Of a stretch of 39,988 nucleotides of DNA, positions 18,763-28,778 are shown piece by piece. The notes beneath the pieces are model-generated. The model had not been told where the DNA came from. It did not search any database and was given only the letters and a program-made list of their open reading frames with translations. A program made the position numbers and the translations under genes. How positions within the stretch are numbered: position 1 is the first letter of the stretch; every line of letters starts with the position of its first letter. Source of the DNA: an uncultured SAR86 cluster bacterium (GTDB lineage Bacteria > Pseudomonadota > Gammaproteobacteria > Magnimaribacterales > Magnimaribacteraceae); contig CACNCK010000012.1 of NCBI GenBank assembly GCA_902618945.1, positions 1-39,988 of the forward strand. The letters run 5' to 3'.

Positions 18763-19503
18763 TAAAAGGAGTTCTTCGTCTTTGTAGAGCATTGATAAAG
18801 TTTTGTAGTATAAATCTATACGCTCTACATACTGTATGACTTGATCATATTTAACAAATTCACTTGATTCTTCCCCATAACGATCTACTAATATTACTTC
18901 TAGAGCCATTGAGACTTCAGACCACAAGTTAGGATTTAAACCACTTGATTTTGCTAGATTTCTAGCTAATTCAATATTTTTATAGCCTAGATTATATGCA
19001 GCTAATGACATCCAAATTCTGTCTAGTTTAGAAATTTCACTTGGGAATTTGTCCATTGTTTTTTGAAAGTACTTCGCTCCACCTGAAATACTTTCTCCTG
19101 CATGGGTTCTTTTCTTTATACCCATTTCTTTGGCTGTCTTCTGTGTCAACATCATCATTCCACGGACGCCTGTATTAGAAATGGCTTTTGGATTCCAATG
19201 AGATTCCTGATAACTTATAGCCGCAATGAGAGTCCAGTGAACATCTATATCTTTCGCAGCGTCTTGAAAATAAGTCTTATATTTCGGTAGCGTTGTATCT
19301 GCTCTTTGGAGGAAAGTACTAAATCCTGCTTTATTTCCTTTCCATAAAAAATCTAAATCCTCCTGGAGAAACGATTTATTTTCTTCTGAATAGGACGCAA
19401 GAATAGGAGCGTCCAAACTTAGTACAGTCAATAGGCTAAGAAAAGCTATAAAAGAGTATCGAAATTTGAAATTATTCAACATGACTCCCCAAATTTTTCG
19501 CAT
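18748..19503 (-). CDS. MltF-like lytic transglycosylase lacking the substrate-binding domain
   Basis: The product has 251 residues, about half of MltF (518 in E. coli). A signal peptide (about residues 14-36, ending PILA) is followed by a short helical region and an SLT domain with the MltF-specific series [12 protein letters not shown] (catalytic Glu100), [28 protein letters not shown] and AAYNLGY. These enzymes cleave peptidoglycan to 1,6-anhydro-muropeptides. The N-terminal SBP_bac_3 domain of MltF is absent. The position beside divergent purL is the same as mltF in E. coli, so it is probably a reduced orthologue. The start is uncertain: ATG at 19503 or at 19482, the latter with GGGGAG two bases upstream. 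Confidence 0.9.
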   Translation of the reverse strand: MRKIWGVMLNNFKFRYSFIAFLSLLTVLSLDAPILASYSEENKSFLQEDLDFLWKGNKAGFSTFLQRADTTLPKYKTYFQDAAKDIDVHWTLIAAISYQESHWNPKAISNTGVRGMMMLTQKTAKEMGIKKRTHAGESISGGAKYFQKTMDKFPSEISKLDRIWMSLAAYNLGYKNIELARNLAKSSGLNPNLWSEVSMALEVILVDRYGEESSEFVKYDQVIQYVERIDLYYKTLSMLYKDEELLLLAQQ

Positions 19504-19594
19504 TTTAGGCGATATTTAAAAAATTTCCACCTTCAACGTCAATAATACTAGAAATATACCATATGTAGTGTTTTTTTGTTCTAGAAACCACTAG

Positions 19595-22500
19595 ATGAGG
19601 TATTTACTTAGCAAGGGCTTTTATTACAATGTGAAGCTATCATCAATGAACTCTATAATCGAAGTTTCACCAAAAATCATTGCCATATTAGGCTATGGAA
19701 ATGACTCTGTATTTAGATTAAACAAATTAAAACAATCTATTCAGTTTCATAATGAAGTAGATATTGAGACCCAAGAAATTTATTTTTGCTTGCTTAATAG
19801 GAATATTTCTGAGATTAAAGAAAATGAATTACTTCAATTACTAAGTCTATTAAATGCCAGTTATAATCAGAGTTTCCCAGAGAAGAGTTTCTTTTTTATA
19901 ACACCTAGAATCGGAACAATTTCTCCATGGTCTTCAAAAGCTACTGAGATTTTAAAAAACTGCGGGCTTTCTTTTATTGACAGAGTTGAAAAAGGAGAAT
20001 GTTTCAAGTTGTCAAAAGAAACTGAAATACAAGATTTAAAACTGGCAGGAAAATCTATAGCAGACCGAATGACTCAAGACATCATTTTGAATTTAAATGA
20101 TATTTCTGGCCTTTTTTCTGATCTCAAACCAAGCCCAATTGAGGAAATAGATATATCTTCAAAACAATTACTAGCACTTCAGCAAGCTAATCGTGAGCTA
20201 GGTTTAGCACTTAATGATGAAGAAATAATGTATTTATACGATAGTTATTCCAAGACTAACAAGGACCCTACCGATGCAGAGTTGATGATGTTTGCTCAAG
20301 CGAACTCCGAACACTGTAGACATAAAATCTTCAATGCCAGTTGGACAATAGATGGAAATTCCAAGCCGAAGAGTCTGTTCGATATGATTAGAAATACTCA
20401 TATTAATTATTCCGAGGGAGTCATATCTGCTTATGAAGACAATGCTGCAATTCTTTCAGGAAATAAAGCAGAAAGGTTTTATCCACGAGATGGCAAGTAT
20501 TCAACCCATCAAGAAGATGTTGATTTAGTAATAAAGGTAGAAACACATAACCATCCAACTGCTATATCTCCATTTTCTGGAGCTTCCACTGGTTCTGGGG
20601 GTGAAATTAGGGATGAGGGTGCAACAGGAATTGGAGCTAAACCTAAGGCAGGCTTAACCGGATTTTCCGTTTCTAATTTGCGTTTACCAAGTCTAAAAGA
20701 GAGATGGGAAATAGAGGAAGATAAACCAGACCGGATAGCTTCACCTCTGGAAATAATGATCGATGGACCTGTTGGAGCAGCCTCATTCAACAATGAGTTT
20801 GGAAGACCAAATATCCTTGGTTATTTTAGAACTTACGAAGCTAAAACTAGCGATATCCATTTTGGATATCACAAACCGATAATGCTGGCAGGCGGATTAG
20901 GCAATATTAAAAAAGAGCATGCATTTAAGAAGAAAGTACCAGTAGGTTCGAAATTAGTTGTCCTTGGAGGTCCTGCAATGCTAATAGGATTAGGTGGAGG
21001 CTCTGCATCTTCTTTATCTTCAGGAGAAGGCGATACAGATTTAGACTTTGCTTCAGTTCAAAGAGAAAATCCTGAGATGGAAAGAAGATGTCAGGAGGTA
21101 CTCGACAGGTGCTGGCAGGATGAAAATAACCCTATATTATTTATTCATGATGTTGGTGCAGGAGGTCTCTCTAACGCAATCCCTGAACTTGTAAAAGATA
21201 GCGGACATGGTGGTCTAATTAATCTGCGTGATATCCCAAACTCAGAGCCAGGAATGAGCCCGATGGAAATATGGTGTAATGAATCTCAAGAAAGATATGT
21301 ATTAGCAATTGATGAAGATGATCTAGAAAGGTTCTCTTCTATTTGTTTAAGAGAGAGATGTCCTTATTCTGTTGTAGGTGAGATTACAAATGGTCATAAT
21401 CTTGAAGTCTACGACTCCCATTTCGATAATTATCCTATAAGCATTTCCTTAGAGACTCTTTTTGGAAAGCCTCCAAAAACTCATTTATCTTTTCGAAATT
21501 CAAGTAAAAATAGTTCCTCGTTAAATTTACCAGAAGAAATTACAGAGGATTTACTTTGCGAAGTACTAAGACATCCAACTGTCGCAAGCAAAGGTTTTTT
21601 AATCACTATTGGAGATAGATCCGTTACAGGTTTAATCGCTAGAGATCAGTTTGTGGGCCCTTGGCAGGTTCCGGTTGCAGATTATGGCTTATGTAAAACT
21701 AGCTTTGCAGGCAAGTCTGGTGAGGCTATGGCGATAGGCGAACGAACCCCATTATCATTGATAAACCCTAAGTCTGCTGCAAAAATTTCTGTGGCTGAGG
21801 TCATCACAAATATAATTCCTTCTGGTGTTGCTAGGCTTTCAGATATAAAACTTTCTGCTAATTGGATGGGCTCACCTGGAAAATTAGATGGTAATAAAGA
21901 TCTGTTTGAGGCGGTAGAAGCTATTGGAATGGATCTATGTCCTAAATGGAATATAACTATTCCTGTTGGAAAGGATTCCTTATCAATGTCTACAGAATGG
22001 TCTGAAGGCAAAAATGATAAGTCAGTAATATCTCCATTATCATTGATAGCGTCCGGTTTTGCTGCTGTTGAGGACATCGGAATTGCGACAACTCCTCAAT
22101 TAAAAGCAAATAAAGATACTTCCTTAATTTTTATAGACCTAGCAAAGGGTAAAAAAAGAATGGGAGGTAGCATTTTAGCTCAAGTAAATAAAGAAATGGG
22201 AGGTGAGTCGCCCGACGTAGAGTGCCTGGAAGAAATGCCGAACTTTGTTGAAGTTATACACAAGCTTTTAACTAATAAAAAGATATTGGCTTACCATGAC
22301 CGATCCGATGGTGGACTAATAACCACTTTAATCGAGATGTCATTTGCAAGCAGACTGGGCTTAGAAATTAATTTAGATACTGTTTTGGAGGATAATAAGA
22401 AATTAATAGATTTTCTCTTTAACGAAGAATTAGGAGTAGTAATACAGGTTGCTAAGAAAGATCTAGATTGTGTTTATGGGCTACTTAATGAATCGGGTTT

Positions 22501-23530
22501 CAAAGATCATTCTTATAAACTTGGCATTATTTCTGCAAAAAAAGAAATTAATTTTAGCTATAGAGATAAGAAAATATTATCTTTTCCTCTTAAAGCTTTA
22601 TTGGAGAATTGGCATAAAGTAGGTTTTGAAATTCAGTCTCTAAGAGATAATCCTGTCACAGCTGAGGCGGAATTTAGACATGAAACTGATCTCAATAATT
22701 CAGGATTGAGACCGAAGATAAATTTTTCTATACCTAAAAAAATTCAATTAAACAGTACTAGACCCAGAGTCGCCATACTAAGAGAGCAAGGAGTTAATGG
22801 TCAAAATGAGATGGCTGCTGCTTTTAATGAAGTTGGTTTTGACTGCATTGATGTACATATGACCGATTTGATATCAGCCAGGCACTCCCTAGATGAATTT
22901 GAAGGTTTGGTTGCTTGTGGAGGATTTTCATATGGCGATGTCTTAGGAGCAGGGGGCGGTTGGGCAAATAGTATTCTGTTCAATAAATCTTTAAGGACTC
23001 AATTTGGTGACTTTTTTCATAACGAGAATGTATTTTCTCTAGGAGTATGCAACGGATGCCAGACATTATCTTTATTGAAATCCTTGATACCAGGTACGGC
23101 CAATTGGCCAGAGTTTAAGAGAAATACATCAGAGAAGTTTGAAGCAAGATTGATTCAAGTTTCTGTAAAAGAATCTCCTTCAATCTTTTTTAAAGATATG
23201 CAAGATTCGATTATCACAGTTCCAGTGGCACATGGAGAAGGACGAGTAGAGGCTTCTATGAGTGATATTAGTGAATTAATTAGAAATCAACTTGCAACGG
23301 TCACATACTCCGATCATAAAGGGAAGTTTACTGAAGACTATCCCTTTAATCCCAATGGATCCTTAAATGGCATAGCTGGACTAACAAATACGAGTGGAAC
23401 AATTACTATTATGATGCCTCATCCAGAAAGAGTATTTCTAAAAGATCAATATTCTTGGAGTCCAGAGGAATGGATCCATTACAGCCCTTGGATAAAGTTC
23501 TTTCTCAATGCTAGAGAGTTTATTGATTGA
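19595..23530 (+). CDS. purL: Phosphoribosylformylglycinamidine synthase
   Basis: The product has up to 1311 residues (E. coli 1295), the large single-chain enzyme of the fourth purine step, using ATP and glutamine to convert FGAR to FGAM. The features in order are: TISPWSSKAT in the N-terminal domain; the linker FAQANSEHCRHKIFNA; the first AIRS-like domain with VETHNHPTAISPFSGASTGSGGEIRDEG; the second with TIPVGKDSLSMST and AYHDRSDGGL; and the C-terminal glutaminase with VCNGCQ (Cys about 1152) and PHPERVF. A second in-frame ATG at 19646 (MNSIIEVSPK) is a possible start; neither has a clear ribosome site. It converges on a Nudix gene two bases away. Confidence 0.97.
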   Translation: MRYLLSKGFYYNVKLSSMNSIIEVSPKIIAILGYGNDSVFRLNKLKQSIQFHNEVDIETQEIYFCLLNRNISEIKENELLQLLSLLNASYNQSFPEKSFFFITPRIGTISPWSSKATEILKNCGLSFIDRVEKGECFKLSKETEIQDLKLAGKSIADRMTQDIILNLNDISGLFSDLKPSPIEEIDISSKQLLALQQANRELGLALNDEEIMYLYDSYSKTNKDPTDAELMMFAQANSEHCRHKIFNASWTIDGNSKPKSLFDMIRNTHINYSEGVISAYEDNAAILSGNKAERFYPRDGKYSTHQEDVDLVIKVETHNHPTAISPFSGASTGSGGEIRDEGATGIGAKPKAGLTGFSVSNLRLPSLKERWEIEEDKPDRIASPLEIMIDGPVGAASFNNEFGRPNILGYFRTYEAKTSDIHFGYHKPIMLAGGLGNIKKEHAFKKKVPVGSKLVVLGGPAMLIGLGGGSASSLSSGEGDTDLDFASVQRENPEMERRCQEVLDRCWQDENNPILFIHDVGAGGLSNAIPELVKDSGHGGLINLRDIPNSEPGMSPMEIWCNESQERYVLAIDEDDLERFSSICLRERCPYSVVGEITNGHNLEVYDSHFDNYPISISLETLFGKPPKTHLSFRNSSKNSSSLNLPEEITEDLLCEVLRHPTVASKGFLITIGDRSVTGLIARDQFVGPWQVPVADYGLCKTSFAGKSGEAMAIGERTPLSLINPKSAAKISVAEVITNIIPSGVARLSDIKLSANWMGSPGKLDGNKDLFEAVEAIGMDLCPKWNITIPVGKDSLSMSTEWSEGKNDKSVISPLSLIASGFAAVEDIGIATTPQLKANKDTSLIFIDLAKGKKRMGGSILAQVNKEMGGESPDVECLEEMPNFVEVIHKLLTNKKILAYHDRSDGGLITTLIEMSFASRLGLEINLDTVLEDNKKLIDFLFNEELGVVIQVAKKDLDCVYGLLNESGFKDHSYKLGIISAKKEINFSYRDKKILSFPLKALLENWHKVGFEIQSLRDNPVTAEAEFRHETDLNNSGLRPKINFSIPKKIQLNSTRPRVAILREQGVNGQNEMAAAFNEVGFDCIDVHMTDLISARHSLDEFEGLVACGGFSYGDVLGAGGGWANSILFNKSLRTQFGDFFHNENVFSLGVCNGCQTLSLLKSLIPGTANWPEFKRNTSEKFEARLIQVSVKESPSIFFKDMQDSIITVPVAHGEGRVEASMSDISELIRNQLATVTYSDHKGKFTEDYPFNPNGSLNGIAGLTNTSGTITIMMPHPERVFLKDQYSWSPEEWIHYSPWIKFFLNAREFID

Positions 23531-23532
23531 GT

Positions 23533-24069
23533 TTATTCCTTTCTTTTTATGGTTTCTGTTAAAAGTTTATATTCCCCAGACTTCATGTCTAAAAAAAATT
23601 TTTTTAGAAGAATAGGTATGTAAGGAAAAGCCAGTTCGTCCCATGGTATTTCTTCTTCCTTGAAGAGCTGCACTTCTAAACTTTCAGATGTAGCTGAAAA
23701 GTCGTCTTTAACTAATTTTGACAGGTAAAACATAAATACTTGATTAATTTGAGGTACATTGAAAATACCATATAAATGACTCATTTCAACCTCAGTATTA
23801 GTTTCTTCAAAGGTCTCTCTAAAAGCTCCTTCTTCTAAAGTTTCACCATTTTCCAAAAAACCACCCGGCAAAGTCCATTTGCCATATCTAGGCTCTATAG
23901 CTCTTTTGCATAAAAGCACTGAGTTATTTAGAACAGGTACCGTACCAACTATAACTTTGGGATTTGTATAATGTATTGCTCCACAGTTTTCACAACAATA
24001 TCTTTCCCTATTGTCACCTTCAGGTATCTTTTTTACCGTCAGAGAACCACACACGCTGCAGTATTTCAT
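23533..24069 (-). CDS. Nudix hydrolase with N-terminal zinc ribbon
   Basis: The product has 178 residues. A zinc ribbon opens the protein (CSVC and CENC, residues 4-7 and 26-29), then a Nudix fold with the box GGFLENGETLEEGAFRETFEET, which keeps the catalytic RExxEE glutamates although the usual Gly after EE-x is Asn. This two-domain layout is common in bacterial hydrolases of nucleoside-diphosphate-linked molecules, often annotated as ADP-ribose or NAD(H)-type pyrophosphatases. The exact substrate is unknown. It is divergent from a second Nudix gene, sharing a 70-base promoter region. Confidence 0.88.
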   Translation of the reverse strand: MKYCSVCGSLTVKKIPEGDNRERYCCENCGAIHYTNPKVIVGTVPVLNNSVLLCKRAIEPRYGKWTLPGGFLENGETLEEGAFRETFEETNTEVEMSHLYGIFNVPQINQVFMFYLSKLVKDDFSATSESLEVQLFKEEEIPWDELAFPYIPILLKKFFLDMKSGEYKLLTETIKRKE

Positions 24070-24139
24070 GTTACTTATTTTATTTCGATTTAAGGCGCCA
24101 GAAGTATAAACTATCTTCTATAAGATATTACATTTATTG

Positions 24140-24718
24140 ATGTTAGATAAAATTGCGAACAAAATACAAACCTATTCTGGAAAACCGCCTGTAGCTGAGT
24201 TAAGAAAAGCGGCAGTGCTAATAGCTGTTACAGAATCTAATGAGCCAGAGCTCATATATACCTTACGCTCTAATAAAGTTGGTACACATGGAGGAGAGGT
24301 TTCATTCCCTGGGGGCATGTATGAAAAGGAAGATGTTGATTTAGAAAATACAGCGCTGAGAGAAACCGAGGAAGAAACTGGACTGGATAAAACAAAAGTT
24401 AATGTTATAGGACCCATCGACACAGTAGTTTCAAGATTTAACATCAGCGTAACGCCTTATGTCGGCTTAGTCCCTGAGGATATCGTATTAAATAATAATT
24501 CTGAGGAAATAGAAGCTTGTTTTAGAGTTCCTGTTAAGTTCCTTTTGGAAGACAAGAGGCATAGAAATGACGAAATTAACAGAGATGGTGATAAATTTTT
24601 TATGCCCGCCTATGAGTATGACTCTTATATAATATGGGGCCTTACAGCTATGATGACTGTCGATTTTTTGAATGTAGCTTTAGACGCAAACATAGATTTA
24701 AAAACAAAAGGTAATTAG
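24140..24718 (+). CDS. Nudix CoA pyrophosphatase-like (NudL/NUDT7 family)
   Basis: The product has 192 residues from the ATG at 24140; an in-frame TTG lies directly before it. The family signature [22 protein letters not shown] precedes the Nudix box, with [11 protein letters not shown] supplying the metal-binding glutamates. Members cleave CoA and acyl-CoA to 3',5'-ADP and phosphopantetheine derivatives. It begins a + strand run with the carbonic anhydrase, DLH and alaS genes. A small dyad (TATCTT and AAGATA with 4 bases between, 24112-24127) sits just upstream. The CoA substrate is inferred from family motifs. Confidence 0.88.
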   Translation: MLDKIANKIQTYSGKPPVAELRKAAVLIAVTESNEPELIYTLRSNKVGTHGGEVSFPGGMYEKEDVDLENTALRETEEETGLDKTKVNVIGPIDTVVSRFNISVTPYVGLVPEDIVLNNNSEEIEACFRVPVKFLLEDKRHRNDEINRDGDKFFMPAYEYDSYIIWGLTAMMTVDFLNVALDANIDLKTKGN

Positions 24719-24731
24719 TAGAGGAAAAATT

Positions 24732-25256
24732 ATGCTTTATAGACTTGGAGAACATGAACCAGTTATTGATGGCAATTTTTATGTTGCCGAGTCTGCAACT
24801 GTTTTAGGTAAGGTTAGATTATGTAATGATTCAAGCGTTTGGTTTGGTGCTGTTTTGAGAGGTGATACAGAACTAATTACAATAGGTGAAGGATCAAATG
24901 TGCAAGAATGTTCTGTTTTGCATACAGATATGGGATTTCCTCTAAATATAGGAAAAGACGTAACTGTTGGCCATAAAGTCATGTTGCATGGATGCACCAT
25001 AGGTGACGGCAGTCTAATTGGAATAAACTCGGTAATTTTAAATGGAGCAAAAATTGGAAGAGGTTGTTTAATAGGAGCAAATTCTTTAATTACCGAGGGC
25101 ACCGAAATACCCGATGGTTCTCTGGTGATGGGATCTCCTGGAAAAGTAAAAGGTGAGCTTAACGAAGATCAGCAACAAGGTTTGATCTTATCTGCAAAGC
25201 ATTATGTACAAAACTCAAAAAGATTTAAATCTGAACTTCAATCCTTAGGTAAATGA
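24732..25256 (+). CDS. Gamma-class carbonic anhydrase-like hexapeptide protein
   Basis: The product has 174 residues built of left-handed beta-helix hexapeptide repeats ([25 protein letters not shown]-type turns). The three zinc histidines of gamma carbonic anhydrases are in place: His64 (VLHTD), His81 and His86 ([10 protein letters not shown]). It matches the YrdA/PaaY group, for which carbonic anhydrase activity varies by member. A good ribosome site (GAGGA) precedes the ATG. It is followed one base later by the dienelactone-hydrolase-like gene. Confidence 0.92.
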   Translation: MLYRLGEHEPVIDGNFYVAESATVLGKVRLCNDSSVWFGAVLRGDTELITIGEGSNVQECSVLHTDMGFPLNIGKDVTVGHKVMLHGCTIGDGSLIGINSVILNGAKIGRGCLIGANSLITEGTEIPDGSLVMGSPGKVKGELNEDQQQGLILSAKHYVQNSKRFKSELQSLGK

Positions 25257-25257
25257 T

Positions 25258-25959
25258 ATGAAAACACAAGAAATTAATTACAACTTAGGCGATCAAAACT
25301 TCAAAGCTTATGTCGCGCATCCTGAACTAGATAAAGCGCCTTTAATTTTAATAGCACACACTTGGGCTGGAAAAGACGATTTTGTAGAGCTTAAAGCACG
25401 TGAGCTTGCTGAGGAGGGATTTATTGCAATGGCTGTAGATATGTATGGGGATGGCAGGGTTGGTTCTTCTACTGAAGAAAATCAATCTTTGATGACTCCA
25501 CTTGTGGAAGATAGAGAAAAGCTTAAGTCAGTAATAAATGCTGCTTTACAAGCAGGAAAAGAACTTGAGGGTGTTGATTCTTCCAAGATTGCAGCAATTG
25601 GATATTGTTTTGGTGGTCTAGTTGTGCTTGATTTAGCTAGGTCAGGAACTGAATTAAGCGGTGTTGTAAGTTTTCATGGTCTATTGATGGGATCAGACAT
25701 TTCAAGTGATGGTATAAATGCAAAGATTCTCGTTTTACATGGTGAAAGGGATCCAATGGTTCCATTAGCTATGGTGGACGAATTTCAAAAAGAGATGACT
25801 GAAGCTGGAGCTGACTGGCAACTACATAGTTATGGTAATGCATATCATGCTTTCACTAATCCAGATGCTGATGATTTAGATTTTGGTGTTCAATATAATA
25901 AGAATGCTGATAAAAGATCTTGGCAATCAATGATGAACTTTTTTTCAGAAATATTCTAA
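25258..25959 (+). CDS. Dienelactone hydrolase family protein
   Basis: The product has 233 residues, an alpha/beta hydrolase with the DLH triad: Cys117 in GYCFGG, Asp165 in HGERDPMVP and His197 in YHAFTNP. Classic DLH opens dienelactone in chlorocatechol breakdown, but most members outside that pathway have unknown ester or lactone substrates, and there are no other aromatic degradation genes here. The ATG is one base after the carbonic anhydrase stop. The TAA overlaps the alaS ATG (TAATG), so it is likely part of a carbonic anhydrase-DLH-alaS transcript. Confidence 0.92.
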   Translation: MKTQEINYNLGDQNFKAYVAHPELDKAPLILIAHTWAGKDDFVELKARELAEEGFIAMAVDMYGDGRVGSSTEENQSLMTPLVEDREKLKSVINAALQAGKELEGVDSSKIAAIGYCFGGLVVLDLARSGTELSGVVSFHGLLMGSDISSDGINAKILVLHGERDPMVPLAMVDEFQKEMTEAGADWQLHSYGNAYHAFTNPDADDLDFGVQYNKNADKRSWQSMMNFFSEIF

Positions 25960-28757
25960 TGGCAACTTCTCCTCTTACAACGAATGAAGTAAGAAAGATT
26001 TATTTAGACTTTTTTGTAGAAAAAGACCACACACTCGTCGAGAGCGCTTCACTGGTTCCATTGAATGACCCTACCTTGTTATTCATCAATGCTGGAATGG
26101 CACCATTTAAAGATCTTTTATTAGGAGTGGAAAAAAGAAAATATACAAGAGCGGTCAGTTCACAAAGGTGTATGCGGGCAGGTGGAAAGCACAATGATCT
26201 TGATAATGTCGGTTATACCGCCAGACACCATACTTTTTTTGAAATGCTCGGCAATTTTAGTTTTGGAGATTACTTCAAAGAAGATGCAATTTCTTTTGCA
26301 TGGGAACTTTTAACAGAAAGATACAAGATAGATCCAAAAAAATTATGGATAACCGTCCATGATAGTGATGATGAGTCTGAAGAAATTTGGATCAAAAAGA
26401 TAGGTATTGATCCTGAAAGAGTTTCAAGACTCGGTGATGAAGATAATTTTTGGACAATGGGAGATACAGGACCTTGTGGACCTTGCAGTGAAATATTTTA
26501 TGATCATGGCGATCATCTTGAAGGCGATCCTCCAAGACCAGGCAATGACCCAGGAGACCGATATATAGAAGTTTGGAACCTTGTTTTTACTCAATTTGAT
26601 AAAGGTCAAGATGGATCTTTGAAGCCATTACCTAATCCATGCGTCGATACAGGCATGGGCTTGGAAAGGATGGCAGCTGTATTACAAAACGAACATAATA
26701 ATTATGATACTGACATACTAAAGGCTATTGTTGTAAAGGCAGGAGAGTTAACAAAAGAAGAGGATTTTTCAAATCCTTCTCTTAGAGTTATTTCTGATCA
26801 TCTTAGAGCTGCTTCATTTTTAATTGCGGATGGCGTGATTCCTTCAAATGATGGAAGAGGTTATGTATTACGAAGGATCATCCGACGCGCTTTAAGACAT
26901 GCTTACAAACTTGAAATGAAAGATCCCATCCTTTCTCAACTTGTTACTACTCTTGAAGAACAAATGGGAGAAACATATCCTTTATTAGTAAAGAACTCAG
27001 AGATCATAAAAGCTAATCTCTTAAAAGAAGAGAAACAATTTGCGCTTACTCTTGAGCAAGGTATGCAGCTTCTTGAGTCAGAACTAGAGAATTTAGAAGG
27101 TAATGAAATTTCAGGAGAAATTGTCTTCAAACTCTATGATACCTATGGCTTTCCAGCTGATATGACAGCGGATTTTGCCAGAGAAAGAAACCTAACTATA
27201 GACGAAGATACATACGAAGTCTTGATGCAAAAGCAAAAGGAACGTGCAAGATCTTCTTCTAATTTCACCTCTATAATTCCTGAGTCTCTGGATATAAAAG
27301 GTGAAACAGATTTCTTAGGTTACGAGACTTATTCTTCAACTTCAAATGTGATTGAAATAATTTCGAACTCATCGTCCCAAGAAGAGATTAATGAAGGTGA
27401 GGAAGCTTTGATATTGCTTGATCAAACACCATTTTATGCTGAGTCGGGTGGTCAAGTTGGAGATACAGGACTCATAAAATCAAATAATTCTATTTTCGAA
27501 GTGTATGACACTCAAAAAAAAGGGGACCATTTTCTTCATTTAGGACATGTTAAATCAGGATCTATAAAAAAGAGTGATTCAGTAGTTGCGGAGATAAATT
27601 CTGAACAAAGAAATAGGATAAAGGGCAATCATAGTGCTACCCATTTACTTCATGCCGCCCTGAGAGAAGTGTTGGGCGATCATGTGGAACAAAAAGGCTC
27701 ATTAGTTGAAGAATCAAGATTGAGATTTGATTTTGCTCATAATAGTTCTATTGATACTGAAGATATTCTTGCTATTGAAGATTTAATTAATTCAGAAATT
27801 AAGAAGAATTCTGAATCAATCACTGAGATTTTACCTATTAGTGAAGCCATTGAAAAAGGCGCTATAGCTTTTTTTGGTGATAAATATGGTGAAGAGGTTC
27901 GTGTTCTCAATATTGGAAATGGTTTTTCTATTGAGCTTTGCGGTGGAACTCATGTTGAGAGGACAGGCGAAATAGGCATGCTAAAGATTACTTCTGAATC
28001 AGGCGTATCTGCTGGTGTAAGAAGAATAGAGGCAGTAACTGGCGTTGGCGCTAATTTATTATTGGATGAGCTTTCGCAAAATTATTCTGCTATTACTAAC
28101 GAACTTTTTATTGAAGATATTGATTCCAGAGATGGAGTTGATGCATTGGATTACTTACGTTTTCTAGAAGAAGAAAATATATCCTTTACAAAAGCCCTCA
28201 ATTGCTCAAATGATCAAGTTATAAAAAAGATTATTCAGATAAAAGAAGAAAACAATGACTTGTTGAAAGAATTAAATAGAGGATCTTTGGAATTTAAAAT
28301 CTTTGATACCTGCATTGAGGCAATTGAAAATCTAATGAATATAAATAAGTCTTTGAAAAAAGAAGCAAAACAACTTCAATCCAAAGATATAGGTTCATCC
28401 ATTCAAGCTTTAATTGATTCATCTTTACTTGTAGAGGGATATCAGCTCATTACTGGTACTTTAGAAGACACTGACTCAAAAGAATTAAGGGAAATTGCCG
28501 ATAGGCTCAGAAATAAAAATGAGAACTCTATAATTGTATTGATTTCGATATCTGAAGATAAAGCACCTGCGATAGTTGCTTGCTCTAAAGGTGTAGTTAT
28601 AGATGCAAGAGAAATAATGAAACATTTAATCAATCAATTAGGTGGAAGCGGAGGAGGAAGGTCAGACTTTGCTCAAGGTGGAGTAGAGAATACTAATGAT
28701 TTAGATTTAGCTTTAACTTCAGTTGCAGACTTAATTGTTTCATTAAATAATCAATAA
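25959..28757 (+). CDS. alaS: Alanyl-tRNA synthetase
   Basis: The product has 932 residues (E. coli 876) and charges tRNA-Ala. The start is the ATG at 25959, overlapping the DLH stop; the frame stays open to 25920 but that part lies inside DLH. The class II catalytic domain begins NEVRKIYLDFF with LFINAGMAPFKD and RAGGKHNDLDNVG. The editing domain has NHSATHLLHAAL near residue 558 and CGGTHVERTGEIG near 660. The C-terminal end has GGSGGGRSDFAQGG. The extra length lies between about residues 690 and 860, where the linker before the C-Ala domain holds two coiled-coil-like helices instead of one. lysC follows. Confidence 0.97.
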   Translation: MATSPLTTNEVRKIYLDFFVEKDHTLVESASLVPLNDPTLLFINAGMAPFKDLLLGVEKRKYTRAVSSQRCMRAGGKHNDLDNVGYTARHHTFFEMLGNFSFGDYFKEDAISFAWELLTERYKIDPKKLWITVHDSDDESEEIWIKKIGIDPERVSRLGDEDNFWTMGDTGPCGPCSEIFYDHGDHLEGDPPRPGNDPGDRYIEVWNLVFTQFDKGQDGSLKPLPNPCVDTGMGLERMAAVLQNEHNNYDTDILKAIVVKAGELTKEEDFSNPSLRVISDHLRAASFLIADGVIPSNDGRGYVLRRIIRRALRHAYKLEMKDPILSQLVTTLEEQMGETYPLLVKNSEIIKANLLKEEKQFALTLEQGMQLLESELENLEGNEISGEIVFKLYDTYGFPADMTADFARERNLTIDEDTYEVLMQKQKERARSSSNFTSIIPESLDIKGETDFLGYETYSSTSNVIEIISNSSSQEEINEGEEALILLDQTPFYAESGGQVGDTGLIKSNNSIFEVYDTQKKGDHFLHLGHVKSGSIKKSDSVVAEINSEQRNRIKGNHSATHLLHAALREVLGDHVEQKGSLVEESRLRFDFAHNSSIDTEDILAIEDLINSEIKKNSESITEILPISEAIEKGAIAFFGDKYGEEVRVLNIGNGFSIELCGGTHVERTGEIGMLKITSESGVSAGVRRIEAVTGVGANLLLDELSQNYSAITNELFIEDIDSRDGVDALDYLRFLEEENISFTKALNCSNDQVIKKIIQIKEENNDLLKELNRGSLEFKIFDTCIEAIENLMNINKSLKKEAKQLQSKDIGSSIQALIDSSLLVEGYQLITGTLEDTDSKELREIADRLRNKNENSIIVLISISEDKAPAIVACSKGVVIDAREIMKHLINQLGGSGGGRSDFAQGGVENTNDLDLALTSVADLIVSLNNQ

Positions 28758-28778
28758 TATAGAATACCCGCCTTTTTT

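Noticed and set aside
25920-25958. alaS start at 25920
   Set aside because: It lies inside the DLH gene; the ATG at 25959 overlaps the DLH stop and begins the usual AlaRS N-terminus.
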